Shown here: positions 37,486 to 46,451 of the stretch, piece after piece
Position numbering within the stretch: position 1 is the stretch's first letter
Layout of the letters: every line of letters starts with the position of its first letter
Assembly (NCBI GenBank): GCA_012523595.1
Contig: JAAYIG010000199.1
Coordinates: forward strand, 1-64,000
DNA: 64,000 bases
Direction of reading: 5' to 3'
Origin: Fibrobacter sp.
GTDB lineage: Bacteria; Fibrobacterota; Chitinivibrionia; Chitinivibrionales; Chitinispirillaceae
Translations under genes and position numbers: made by a program
Notes under the pieces: generated by a model
Told to the model about the DNA's origin: nothing
What the model saw: the letters and a program-made list of their open reading frames with translations, nothing else
The model's database searches: none

Positions 37486-38577
37486 ATGCGCACAGTAAAA
37501 CTCTTCTCTATTCTTCTTTGTCTGTCCGGCTTTGTGTATTCCGGTCAGTCTGTGGCGGTTTTTCCGGTCCAGGGAGTGAATATTGACAAAAGCTTTGCTG
37601 ATGCATTCGGGATGCTCCTGGCAAACAAGTACGCAAGTGTTTCCAATATGAAGGTGATAAATCCCCTTAAATCAGCGGCGGCTGTTAAAGATAATGACGA
37701 TCTGGTGGCTGCAGCAAAGAAACTGGGCGTTGACGAGTACATCGAAATTAATGCTGTGGGGCTTTACCTGAGCAGGAGAGAGGAAAAAGAAGCGTTAATT
37801 GATACTTCAGGTGGTCAAAGAGTAATCATAATAAATAAGGAAGAAAGAAGCAGGGATGATCAGGATCTTCTGGATAATGGGAAAACCATAGTGACAGTTT
37901 CCAGAATGGACAAGGATGGAAACCTGATCCATAAAGCAGAACTGACTCTGGTGACTTATGGTGATATAGAGGAATCTACCGTCAGGTTTTCACGTGCGTT
38001 GTGGAAAAAAGTTTCTGTTGAGGAAACCCGTGATATGAATAATGTTACCAGACGGGAAGGTATGGGGCATAACAAAACTTTTATTGAAACTCTTAAAGGT
38101 GTTAAAATCGGGATGAGCTATCCTACATCATTTGTCAGGGAATTCAGCCCGCTTGTAAGTATTGGATTTAACTACAAGGCTGATGCTGAGAAGTTTTTTA
38201 TGGAATTCGGAGTAGGTGGGAAAATTCCCAGGGATGCATTTGATGCCAATGTAAGACAGTATGGAGGTGTTTTTTTTGAAGCGGGCGCAAGTTATTATGT
38301 TATAAACAATGTGGTTGGCATGTATCTTGGCGGCGGAATAATGCCGTTTATCGATTTTGCAAATAGTATTCAGATGGGGCTGGAACCCTATATACAAATC
38401 GGGATAATGGTACCCAGGAACTCCAGGGTGTGTTTCTATTCAGAACTCCGGTTTGCTCAGAACGCATTAGCATTGATGACTGGCGACGAAGATTATGATG
38501 ATTATTACTCATATGGTCTTTCCAGGGAAAAAGATTTTCCTTCTGAGTTTGGAATTAATTTCGGGATCGCCTTCTAA
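37486..38577 (+). CDS. Secreted protein with possible outer-membrane barrel
   Basis: A 363-residue protein beginning with a clear signal peptide (to about SVYSG, residue 20). The ATG at 37486 is chosen over GTG at 37480 because it gives an eight-base spacing to AAGGAGG. Residues about 25-110 resemble the TolB-like/GNA1162 fold that compares a named factor with cell components (VAVFPVQGVNI; VINPLKSAAAV). The C-terminal half (GMSYPTSFVREFSP to GINFGIAF) has alternating strands and a terminal Phe, like an outer-membrane barrel. I do not recognise a named family. It has its own promoter and terminator. Confidence 0.6.
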   Translation: MRTVKLFSILLCLSGFVYSGQSVAVFPVQGVNIDKSFADAFGMLLANKYASVSNMKVINPLKSAAAVKDNDDLVAAAKKLGVDEYIEINAVGLYLSRREEKEALIDTSGGQRVIIINKEERSRDDQDLLDNGKTIVTVSRMDKDGNLIHKAELTLVTYGDIEESTVRFSRALWKKVSVEETRDMNNVTRREGMGHNKTFIETLKGVKIGMSYPTSFVREFSPLVSIGFNYKADAEKFFMEFGVGGKIPRDAFDANVRQYGGVFFEAGASYYVINNVVGMYLGGGIMPFIDFANSIQMGLEPYIQIGIMVPRNSRVCFYSELRFAQNALALMTGDEDYDDYYSYGLSREKDFPSEFGINFGIAF

Positions 38578-38631
38578 AGTACGTGAAGGTTTTCGGATAA
38601 CTACGGAAGATTTTCTATCGTCATTATTACT

Positions 38632-38666
38632 GCTTTTCTCTGGAATCCCAGAGGAAGCGTTTTTTT
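38632..38666 (+). terminator. Terminator after the secreted protein gene
   Basis: GCTTTTCTCTGG (38632-38643) pairs with CCAGAGGAAGC (38648-38658) apart from one mismatch, followed by seven T. Confidence 0.8.
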
Positions 38667-38767
38667 ATCAGCTGTATTTCGGATTCACCCTGTTCAATGC
38701 AAATTCTTCTGTTTTACTGAATATCTGAGAGTTTAGTTAAAATCTCTGACGGATGTATATTTAAAGT

Positions 38768-39961
38768 ATGATTCCACAGATGATAAATAAAATCCGTAAA
38801 GCAAGAAAAAAACGTATTCTGGTTATTTCCGCAAGCGGGGTTCAGGGTGGTATTCAGAGTATATACCTTGGAGTAAACGGCACCGACTGGGAGATTATCT
38901 CTCATGCTTTTATGCCATACCCTCAGAAAGTGTCATGGCTGATGGAGAGCCTTTCAGGAAATGACAGTCAATTAAAGATTTCTGAATTAGGCTGGCTTGA
39001 TTACAAGGTTTCCCTTCTATTGATTGAGTGTGCGAAGACTGCACTGGCTCAAACACCAGCAGCTCTCAGGGTTCCTCATTATGTGGTCCTCAACAAGCCT
39101 CTTCTCTGGAGAGGAGCAACAGGTGAGAACCTGCAGCAGTCATACTGGGATATTCCGGTTGGTGATGGTCAGTTTGTTTCCAGTTCTCTTGGAGTGCCTG
39201 TTATTACCGATCTTGTGCGCCATAACATTATAGCAGGCGGCCCGGGTGTTCTCCCGAATAATCCCGGAAACCAGATTATCACATCGAGGTGCAACGGTAT
39301 TGTAATCCTCATCAATATTGGCTTGACAAGCAGAATCACTGTGATCGATACCGAGAGTTCTTCTGTGCTTGTGGATTCTGACTGCGGGCCGGGATCCTGC
39401 CTGCTTAACAAAGTAATAAAGGAATTTAACACAGGGGAGAGTTTTGACCGTGATGGTTCTTTTTCTGCCAGGGGCAATGTTGATGGGGATTGCTTGAACA
39501 GACTGGCCCAGAGTCAGTGGCTTTTAAAACCGGCACCCAAACAGGCATACAGTGATCAGTTTGATCAATTACTTGATGATCCTGCCCTGAGAGAGATGTC
39601 TCCCTCTGACAGAGCCTCGACAGTGACTGCCCTGACAGCAAAGGCAATTTATGATTTTTTCCGCAGAGAGATACGTTCCTCAGTGGCCCCGTCAGCGGTT
39701 TACATTTCCGGAGGCGGCACGAACAATCTTACACTTATGGAATACCTCTCCACTTATTTCGATTCTGTTCCGGTAAAGAGTATACAGGAGCTTGGAATTC
39801 CTCCTGAGATGCGTATTCCGGTCGCTCTGGGCCTTACAGTAGATGCATTTCTTTCAGGAACAGCGGTTCCATGGGAGACAGGAAACAATCCCAGAATCGA
39901 GCCTCTGGGGAGATGGGTTATTCCTGATACTTCTGCAAACCGGATCTCATCCAGGTTGTAG
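38768..39961 (+). CDS. Divergent AnmK-like (anhydro-N-acetylmuramic acid kinase) protein
   Basis: 397 residues with the sugar-kinase/HSP70 fold order of AnmK. Counterparts can be aligned by eye: NIGLTSRITVI for NIGGIANIT, DCGPGSCLLNK for DTGPGN, a phosphate-site-like KPAPKQAYSDQF for PPKSTGRE-F, and ISGGGTNNLTLMEYL for CGGGAhN. The N-terminal GTSxDGxD motif is reduced to SASGVQGGIQ, so part of the nucleotide/sugar site is altered. AnmK recycles peptidoglycan sugar; here the altered motif leaves activity open. No strong ribosome site precedes the ATG. It converges on rsmI with two bases between stop codons. Confidence 0.65.
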   Translation: MIPQMINKIRKARKKRILVISASGVQGGIQSIYLGVNGTDWEIISHAFMPYPQKVSWLMESLSGNDSQLKISELGWLDYKVSLLLIECAKTALAQTPAALRVPHYVVLNKPLLWRGATGENLQQSYWDIPVGDGQFVSSSLGVPVITDLVRHNIIAGGPGVLPNNPGNQIITSRCNGIVILINIGLTSRITVIDTESSSVLVDSDCGPGSCLLNKVIKEFNTGESFDRDGSFSARGNVDGDCLNRLAQSQWLLKPAPKQAYSDQFDQLLDDPALREMSPSDRASTVTALTAKAIYDFFRREIRSSVAPSAVYISGGGTNNLTLMEYLSTYFDSVPVKSIQELGIPPEMRIPVALGLTVDAFLSGTAVPWETGNNPRIEPLGRWVIPDTSANRISSRL

Positions 39962-39963
39962 AG

Positions 39964-40656
39964 TCAGTGGTCCTCTTCTGATTCTGTCCTGAATCTGGTG
40001 TTAAGCATTATTACCATCTCTCCTCTGGGTGGATGTTTTTCAAAATGCTTAAGAAGAGAGTCTGGATCACCTCTGAGGTACTCCTCGAATACCTTGGTAA
40101 GTTCCCTGGCAATCACTACCTTTATATTCCCCAGGACCTCTTTGATCTCTGAGAGCACCTTGATAATGCGGTGGGGAGTTTCATAGAAAATAACAGTCCG
40201 GGGTTCATCTCTCAACGTCTCGAAGAGTTTGATACGCTGGGAACTCTTATGTGGCAGGAAATTCTCAAACACAAAACGATCAGTAGGCATCCCGCTGCCA
40301 ACCAGTGCTGCAAGCAGAGCGGATGCCCCGGGGACTGGCACGATTTTTATGTTCTCCTCGATGGCTGCTTTGACAAGGTTGTAGGCCGGGTCTGCTATTC
40401 CCGGAGTACCGGCATCGGTGATAAGCGCCAGATTCTTTCCATCTTTCAGTTTCTGCACAAGTGAAGGAGTAACTTTCTCTTTGTTGAAATCGTGGTAGGC
40501 TATAAGGGGAACATTGATATCATAATGAGAAAGGAGTTTTCTTGAAACACGGGTATCCTCTGTGAGAATATAATCGGCTTCTTTGAGTGTACTTACTGCC
40601 CGGAAAGTTATATCGGCCAGATTGCCGATTGGTGTAGATACGATAAAAAGGGCCAT
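39964..40656 (-). CDS. rsmI: 16S rRNA 2'-O-ribose C1402 methyltransferase
   Basis: Modifies C1402 in the ribosomal decoding centre, with RsmH. 230 residues. LFIVSTPIGNLADITFRA, EDTRVSRKLL, LITDAGTPGIADPAY and PVPGASALLAALVGSG are typical tetrapyrrole-methylase-fold blocks. The ATG at 40656 shares its A with the stop of the C25 peptidase gene (TGATG), so translation is coupled. It is the last gene of the minus-strand cluster. Confidence 0.96.
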   Translation of the reverse strand: MALFIVSTPIGNLADITFRAVSTLKEADYILTEDTRVSRKLLSHYDINVPLIAYHDFNKEKVTPSLVQKLKDGKNLALITDAGTPGIADPAYNLVKAAIEENIKIVPVPGASALLAALVGSGMPTDRFVFENFLPHKSSQRIKLFETLRDEPRTVIFYETPHRIIKVLSEIKEVLGNIKVVIARELTKVFEEYLRGDPDSLLKHFEKHPPRGEMVIMLNTRFRTESEEDH

Positions 40657-43600
40657 CAATAACCCTCCAGTTTGGCAATTCTGATAGTTTTTTTCACACT
40701 CTTTTTGCCCTTGCTTGCTGTCAGTTTTACATAATAGGTTCCATTGGCAATTCTGTACTTATCTTCATCTTTGCCATCCCAGTCTTGTTCCTGATATCCT
40801 ATAACATCGTGAAATGTCCAGGTTTTGATCTTTTTCCCTGTGACAGTGTAAACAGAAAGCACGACCTTGTCAGCCAGATCGGTGAGCAAGTAAGCGAAGC
40901 GGACCAATTTTATCCCATTTGGGGTTTTGTGTACAGAAAAAGGATTGGGGTGACAAGCCAGAAATTTAATCGAGAGGTCGTCGCCGGGCATATAGGCATA
41001 GGTTCTTGACGCGCGATTGCCTGCGAGATCCTCAAGGCTGATTTCAAGGGAATCGATTGTCCTCTGGGGTTTTGGATAAGCTGTGATCAGCATGTTCCTC
41101 AGGTCACCGGAAAATGGGATTTCAGAGTGGCTGTCCGGAGGGAGTTTTTTCCTGTTAAGAGAGATTGAAACTGATCCGGGATAAATTTCTGAAGGATCGG
41201 AGAGCATTATACTGAAAGGTTTGTCTTTTGCTGCGTAGTCAAGGGAATTCAGTGTTCTCCCAAAGACCGAAAGCTCGATGTCGGGGACACGTGTATCGGT
41301 AAGAAAAGAGAGTGACAAGGGTCCGCTTTCATTGGTTCGAACAGTGAATCGGGTATTGGAGGCATTAGGGCTGCCTCCTGCAGACCTCCACTTTGAAATC
41401 TGGCTGTCATACTGCATTACTGCCAGTTTGCCGGAGGCCGCGGTTGTTTTTTTCAGTGACCGGTTCAGGTCAGCAGTGTCCGGATGGAAGATCCAGATCA
41501 GGGTATCTGAACTGCTCAGAGCAGGACGGCTTCCAATTGACATCTCTGCGGCTGAGTCACTTTTCAGATTAAGCCAGCGTGAATCTGTCAAAAGAGGCTG
41601 AGCGACGCTCATAGGATTGTCAAATAGGAAGATTCTGCGAGGTTTGTCAAATTTACGCGTTGGTACGATCAATAATCCTCCTCCGGCGGAGCGGAGGGTA
41701 TCGGATGGCCCTTTGAGTGTGGAATAGATAAGGTGGGTACTGGCTGTTACGCTGTTATTTCCACTGAGAATTTCGGTAAATCTGCCGTCGAAATTGAGTA
41801 TCCCACTATATTGTAAAGTCCCCTGAGTATCGGGAATTGCTTTGGAGAAAGAACGGAAGGCTCCCGGGTTCAGAGAATCCTTACATTTCAGAACAGCAAT
41901 GGTATCTGTGAATCCGTTCGGCCGTATCCATTGAAGAAGAATATTAAAGGGGGCAGAGGCGGCGTTTCCGATGTTAAGAACCGTGAATTTGATTCTCAGA
42001 GAATCATCTTCCCAGTTCAGTTTGATTGCATTTTCTGCGAATGCAAGATCGGGCCGACCTTTTATATTGAAGCTGAATATGGAACTTTGTTTGGTTTCTT
42101 CTGATGCGTAAACCTGGAAAAGAAGAAGCAGACGTTTATTTACATTTTCGCTGCTTGTAAGGGGGATCTTCTGGTTTGAAACCCATCGGTCGGCGCTGTC
42201 CGGATCCATTCTCATATCCAGCCATGAAACATCCTCCCTGTTGCCCTCAGAAAGAGCATAAAGAAGGCGGACAACAGGGGATGAACCGGTCTGAAGTCTG
42301 CAGTGGACAAGGACACTGTCTCCGAAAAACGGTTTTTCGGGTGACAAACGCACATTGTGTACCATGATTGTATCTTTCGCAAAAGAGACCCATCCCCGCA
42401 CCTCAGCAGTGTCATTCCACGCATAAGCTCTGACAACACCGTTTGATGTACCGGCTTTCTCCTTTACAGAAAATGTTCTGGAAATGCTGCCCTTATTAAC
42501 TGTGGAAATATTCTGATCCCATACCTCGTAACCTGCTTTGACAGTCAGTTTGATATTGCCTTTTTTTACCGGGCTGGTGTTGGCTTTTACCTTGAGGCTG
42601 TCTCCGCTCTCGAGGAAAGATCTTGAGAGTGAAATGTCAAGGGTATCCGGGGTGAGTACCCAGGGCAGGGCAGGATCGCCAAGAAGATTGTATTGACGGA
42701 CAAGAAAGATGTACTCCGGCCCGTAGCGAACAAGCATGTTGAGTTCGCAGAAATCAAAGAGCTCTCCTATCGTACTGAAACTGCCATCAAGAGCAAGCTC
42801 CATAAGGAGCTTGTTCATCAGGAAATTTCCTGTCTTGGATGTATAGGCACTGGCTCCATAAAAGCAGATCGCGCCATTGTGATTGGTTCTTATAAATTCC
42901 TCTCCGAGGGAGCGGTAAGTGTTGCTTTCGAAGAATCCGGTGAGACAGGTAAAACTGAAGACAACCGGAAGTCTTCCTCCGCTACCCCATTGACCATTGT
43001 AGAGTTTTGGGAGATCGTTGTAACCGAAGAAATTGTTGTCGGACCAGATGTTTCCTCCGCCGTGGCCGTTGAAACTGATAAGAAAGACACCTGAATTGAT
43101 GTTCCCTGCGATAAAATTGGAGGCAGTGAAACCGTCTCTGTAGAATTGTGACCCGGAATCCGCATCCATTCGTATTACGTTCAATTTTGAGCCAATTGTC
43201 TCATTTACTAAAGAGTTGTTGAATGCAGTAAAATCAGCTTCACCTCCGCCAAGCAGGAGCAGATTGTCACGCCAGTATCCACGCTGGGGATTTTTGATAT
43301 ACTTTACTGTCTTATCGACAAGAGTTCTTAACTCCTGTTCATTACCCGCAGGGAAACGGCCGACACATATATCAGGGAAGTTGTCCTCTCCCCAGACTGT
43401 TCCGAAATATCCGTCATCGGCACCCGGACCCCATCCGGGGAATCTTGAAAGGTGTGTCGGGACGACATTCAGGGAGCCTGTTTTGTCTAGATCGTGAGTG
43501 GTATCCCCTCCCAGAAGCAGGTAGCGGGGAGGTTTTTTTCCAGAAATTGAAAAGAGATATTTCAGAAAGGTTCTTATACTTTCAGGATCACGGATGCCAT

Positions 43601-45335
43601 AAGAGAACCTGTTGTAGATATCATCGATATCAACAAAAGCTGTGCTCAGTCCAAGGTCGGTATGTACCTTGAGCAGCGGCTCAAATTCTTCACGAAACTT
43701 ATTGCTGCTGATAATCAGATATTCTGTTCCCGCAAGTTTCTTCCAGTCATCCTTTATGGTGTCCAGCACCATGAGTGCTGGCGTAAGCCTTTTTTTCTTT
43801 GCCTGGGCAAGATACCGGGTTTCATAATTGATGCTGTCCTGGAAAGTCAGCGTTTTTGTGTTGCGGAGTCTGCCGCTTCCATCAGAGAGCAGAAAATCAA
43901 CGAAATATCTGTTCCGGCCAATATCCCAGAGTTCAAGATCTTCTTCCCCGAAGTTAGTCAGTTCATATTCGACAACCTTTCCCAAGGCATTGGGATTATT
44001 CTTGAAGGATATGCTGTTTTCTTTTGTCTGGAAATTACGGTTATATATAAGCTCTATCCAGTTCAGAGCAGCGTAATCGTGAAAGTCTCTTCTGGAGGAG
44101 ATAAAACTGATTCTGTTCAGATCTTCGAACCTGTCAACGGAAAAAGTATCGCTTTCATAGATGAAAAAGCGCTGTCCATCCCATACTGCCGTGTCTTTTG
44201 ATCCTAGCGGGTCATTATTGAACAGAATTCTGAAATGGTGATCATTGCTGATAGAATCATTTTTTGTTACTCCCATTAATCCAATACGCATTTTGGCAGT
44301 TCCGGAAGCAGCAGCATTAGGAATATCAATGTTGAAAACTGTAAGCTGCTCTCTGCCGATATGCCCCCAGTACCAGTTATCGACATGTGATTGTGTCAAT
44401 GGCGGATCTGTGACTTCATCGGGAGGAATGTCTGCCACACTTCCCAGGTAAAGGATAAAATTGTCGTATTCAAGATGTACAGTGTCGATAAAATCACGCG
44501 CTTCTACCAATTCTCCTGTAGTGGAGTACTGTGAAGGATCTTTTCTCGGTTGTCCGGAAACCTCTGCTACTCTGGCGCCGAGAGCACCTCCCCAGGTAAG
44601 CCAGTAACAGTTGGTATTTGAAAACTGTTCGTAGTAGCTGTTTTTTCCCCTGAGTGCTCTTCCGTAAAACAGTATCCTGTCATCAGGGCCCAACCTTGAT
44701 TTATGAGAGTTGGTTACATAGATGGGAATCTCGCGGTCTTTCTCGAAGAGACGGAATGTTCTGGAATCGATTTTTTCAACTGGAATGCCCAGGTCTTTCA
44801 GGTCGGATGGGGTGATCTGATATATTCCATCTTTCACAACCGAAATGCGGATGCCTTTTGTAAACGAAATGGCGGGGAGTTCTGCCGCTGTTTTGCTTAA
44901 TGGAGTGAAAAGGGGAGCAATGAGTACATTACCCTTGATAACAGCCTTTTCCTTTTCTGCTGTTCTGTAAACCGGTGAGTTGAAATGAAGTGAGATTTCT
45001 CCCTTCAGAGAGGAGGAATTTAAATCACCCATAGCTTTGAAACTGTACCACTGCAGCCAGTTGCTGTGGAACAGACCGCCTGATCTTTTTTCAACTTTAG
45101 CGGAGTGGGTTATCCCTGTAGTACTGTCATGGAAAACAGCTCTGAAGGTGCATTCTACGGTTGGCAGAGAAGTGAATGCAAACCAGCATTCTTCATCGGG
45201 GGAATGGTTTGTAATTTGGAAGCTTATCAGGGCTGAATTCTCGGACAGTGAATTCAGCTTATACCTGATCTCAGCTCCTGCATTGGAGATGAGAGTTAAG
45301 AGAATAAGGTAAAAAGCATGTTTTTTAAAGGACAT
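40656..45335 (-). CDS. Secreted C25 (gingipain/PorU-like) cysteine peptidase, 1559 residues
   Basis: After a signal peptide (to about residue 21) and a beta-rich N-terminal region comes a C25 peptidase domain, about residues 540-900. Its catalytic residues are His758 (NGHGGGNIW) and Cys797 (FSFTCLTGFFE), both within conserved surroundings (GGDTTHD; VGRFPAGNEQELRTLV). Beta-sandwich repeats follow, and the last 90 residues are a FlgD-like/type-A C-terminal module (VYTVTGKKIKTW; GTYYVKLTASKGKK). PorU, the sortase of type IX secretion, has this plan and lacks such a terminal signal, so a secreted peptidase is as likely. The gene overlaps its upstream neighbour by 11 bases and rsmI by one base. 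Confidence 0.85.
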   Translation of the reverse strand: MSFKKHAFYLILLTLISNAGAEIRYKLNSLSENSALISFQITNHSPDEECWFAFTSLPTVECTFRAVFHDSTTGITHSAKVEKRSGGLFHSNWLQWYSFKAMGDLNSSSLKGEISLHFNSPVYRTAEKEKAVIKGNVLIAPLFTPLSKTAAELPAISFTKGIRISVVKDGIYQITPSDLKDLGIPVEKIDSRTFRLFEKDREIPIYVTNSHKSRLGPDDRILFYGRALRGKNSYYEQFSNTNCYWLTWGGALGARVAEVSGQPRKDPSQYSTTGELVEARDFIDTVHLEYDNFILYLGSVADIPPDEVTDPPLTQSHVDNWYWGHIGREQLTVFNIDIPNAAASGTAKMRIGLMGVTKNDSISNDHHFRILFNNDPLGSKDTAVWDGQRFFIYESDTFSVDRFEDLNRISFISSRRDFHDYAALNWIELIYNRNFQTKENSISFKNNPNALGKVVEYELTNFGEEDLELWDIGRNRYFVDFLLSDGSGRLRNTKTLTFQDSINYETRYLAQAKKKRLTPALMVLDTIKDDWKKLAGTEYLIISSNKFREEFEPLLKVHTDLGLSTAFVDIDDIYNRFSYGIRDPESIRTFLKYLFSISGKKPPRYLLLGGDTTHDLDKTGSLNVVPTHLSRFPGWGPGADDGYFGTVWGEDNFPDICVGRFPAGNEQELRTLVDKTVKYIKNPQRGYWRDNLLLLGGGEADFTAFNNSLVNETIGSKLNVIRMDADSGSQFYRDGFTASNFIAGNINSGVFLISFNGHGGGNIWSDNNFFGYNDLPKLYNGQWGSGGRLPVVFSFTCLTGFFESNTYRSLGEEFIRTNHNGAICFYGASAYTSKTGNFLMNKLLMELALDGSFSTIGELFDFCELNMLVRYGPEYIFLVRQYNLLGDPALPWVLTPDTLDISLSRSFLESGDSLKVKANTSPVKKGNIKLTVKAGYEVWDQNISTVNKGSISRTFSVKEKAGTSNGVVRAYAWNDTAEVRGWVSFAKDTIMVHNVRLSPEKPFFGDSVLVHCRLQTGSSPVVRLLYALSEGNREDVSWLDMRMDPDSADRWVSNQKIPLTSSENVNKRLLLLFQVYASEETKQSSIFSFNIKGRPDLAFAENAIKLNWEDDSLRIKFTVLNIGNAASAPFNILLQWIRPNGFTDTIAVLKCKDSLNPGAFRSFSKAIPDTQGTLQYSGILNFDGRFTEILSGNNSVTASTHLIYSTLKGPSDTLRSAGGGLLIVPTRKFDKPRRIFLFDNPMSVAQPLLTDSRWLNLKSDSAAEMSIGSRPALSSSDTLIWIFHPDTADLNRSLKKTTAASGKLAVMQYDSQISKWRSAGGSPNASNTRFTVRTNESGPLSLSFLTDTRVPDIELSVFGRTLNSLDYAAKDKPFSIMLSDPSEIYPGSVSISLNRKKLPPDSHSEIPFSGDLRNMLITAYPKPQRTIDSLEISLEDLAGNRASRTYAYMPGDDLSIKFLACHPNPFSVHKTPNGIKLVRFAYLLTDLADKVVLSVYTVTGKKIKTWTFHDVIGYQEQDWDGKDEDKYRIANGTYYVKLTASKGKKSVKKTIRIAKLEGY

Positions 45336-46044
45336 TGAAATACCCGGTTTTCAAAGAATAAGTCTCATTAATCTCCACGAACAGAGCATAATGCCATTTG
45401 CCTGGTGCCAGCGGATGGAATTCAGGTGGAAAGCAGGCGCTGAACCTGGCAGGGTTGTCGGTTGCGGAGAATACAAGCTCTTTAGAGCTTGTCAATGTGT
45501 CACCCGAATTGTCATTCCAGATGTGGGCGTAGGAAAAGACTCCGCCTTTAATATCTGACTCCCAATGCAGGCATGTGTCCTTACTCAGAATATCTTTGTT
45601 TCTGGGTTGTGGAGCAAGCTTGAGAGAACATGGATCAGAGAGCTGTCCCTCTCTTCCCAGTTCATCAACTGCGTAAATTCTGTAATATATGACTGACAGG
45701 TTAATATCACTTTTCGGGAAAACCTGCGGTTCAAGAAAATCTTCAAGAGTGGATATTTCTGGTGGGATACCTGATGATCTGGTGAAGACATCGAAAACGG
45801 AATCTCCCGGCATTTTCCTGACCAGGGTATAAAACGAAATTGGAACAGGGATTGTTTCCGGTGGAGCCCAGGAGAGATGCACTCCTTCCATGTAATCTCC
45901 CAGAGCATCTTTTACGACTTTCAATTTTATCTCTGTAAATGCCGGTTTGCCTGGTTCAGGAGGGAGGGGAGCCGGTGGTTCACAGGTAAGTCCCATCATA
46001 ACTGGACAAAGGCAGAGTAAGAAAAGATACCTCAAATCCCTCAC
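45325..46044 (-). CDS. Probable lipoprotein with fibronectin-III-like domains
   Basis: 239 residues. A hydrophobic N-terminus (RYLFLLCLCPVMMGLTC) ends at Cys21, which could be lipidated, although Thr before the Cys is unusual. The rest looks like two fibronectin-type-III-like beta-sandwiches (GVHLSWAPPETIPVPISFYTL; VIYYRIYAVDELG). It starts four bases inside ruvX (ATGA overlap) and runs 11 bases into the C25 peptidase gene, so it probably acts with that peptidase at the cell surface. No closer family is recognised. Confidence 0.65.
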   Translation of the reverse strand: MRDLRYLFLLCLCPVMMGLTCEPPAPLPPEPGKPAFTEIKLKVVKDALGDYMEGVHLSWAPPETIPVPISFYTLVRKMPGDSVFDVFTRSSGIPPEISTLEDFLEPQVFPKSDINLSVIYYRIYAVDELGREGQLSDPCSLKLAPQPRNKDILSKDTCLHWESDIKGGVFSYAHIWNDNSGDTLTSSKELVFSATDNPARFSACFPPEFHPLAPGKWHYALFVEINETYSLKTGYFNVL

Positions 46045-46451
46045 AGATGGTCCTCACGATATGTTTCCAGAATCAGACACGCTGCCAGACGGTCAATTGC
46101 CGCCTTGTCACGACGCTGTTTCTTTTTCCTGAACAGCATCAATTCGGAAGCTCTTCTGGAAGAGCGGCTTTCATCGGCAAAATCAACCGGTTTACCGGAT
46201 CGCTCTTTCAGGCTTTCCGCAAAACACCTTACTTCTTTTGACATTACCGTTTCGGCATCATTGATGTCAAGTGGAAGGCCCAGGACCAGAAGATCGGGGT
46301 TTTCCTGTCCGATGATGGAAATAAGGGGGATTATAGGATCAGGATGTTTTTTTCTGTCTATAGTTGTAAGGCCGCGGATATGTTGCCCGGAGCTGTCGGT
46401 AACGGCTATTCCTATTCTGCGCCGGCCATAATCAATGCCCATGAGCTTCAT
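46041..46451 (-). CDS. ruvX: RuvX/YqgF Holliday-junction resolvase-like protein
   Basis: 136 residues of the RNase-H-like YqgF family, implicated in 16S rRNA maturation or Holliday-junction resolution. MGIDYGRRRIGIAVTDSSG supplies the first catalytic Asp, LLVLGLPLDIND the next strand, and KAAIDRLAACLILETY the C-terminal Asp. The usual DERLTT is DESRSS, keeping the acidic pair. The gene overlaps the upstream SH3 gene by 20 bases. Confidence 0.93.
   Translation of the reverse strand: MKLMGIDYGRRRIGIAVTDSSGQHIRGLTTIDRKKHPDPIIPLISIIGQENPDLLVLGLPLDINDAETVMSKEVRCFAESLKERSGKPVDFADESRSSRRASELMLFRKKKQRRDKAAIDRLAACLILETYREDHL

Noticed and set aside
42693-44201. Plus-strand ORFs inside the C25 peptidase gene
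   Set aside because: Antisense to the catalytic domain with intact His758 and Cys797; no ribosome sites or known domains.
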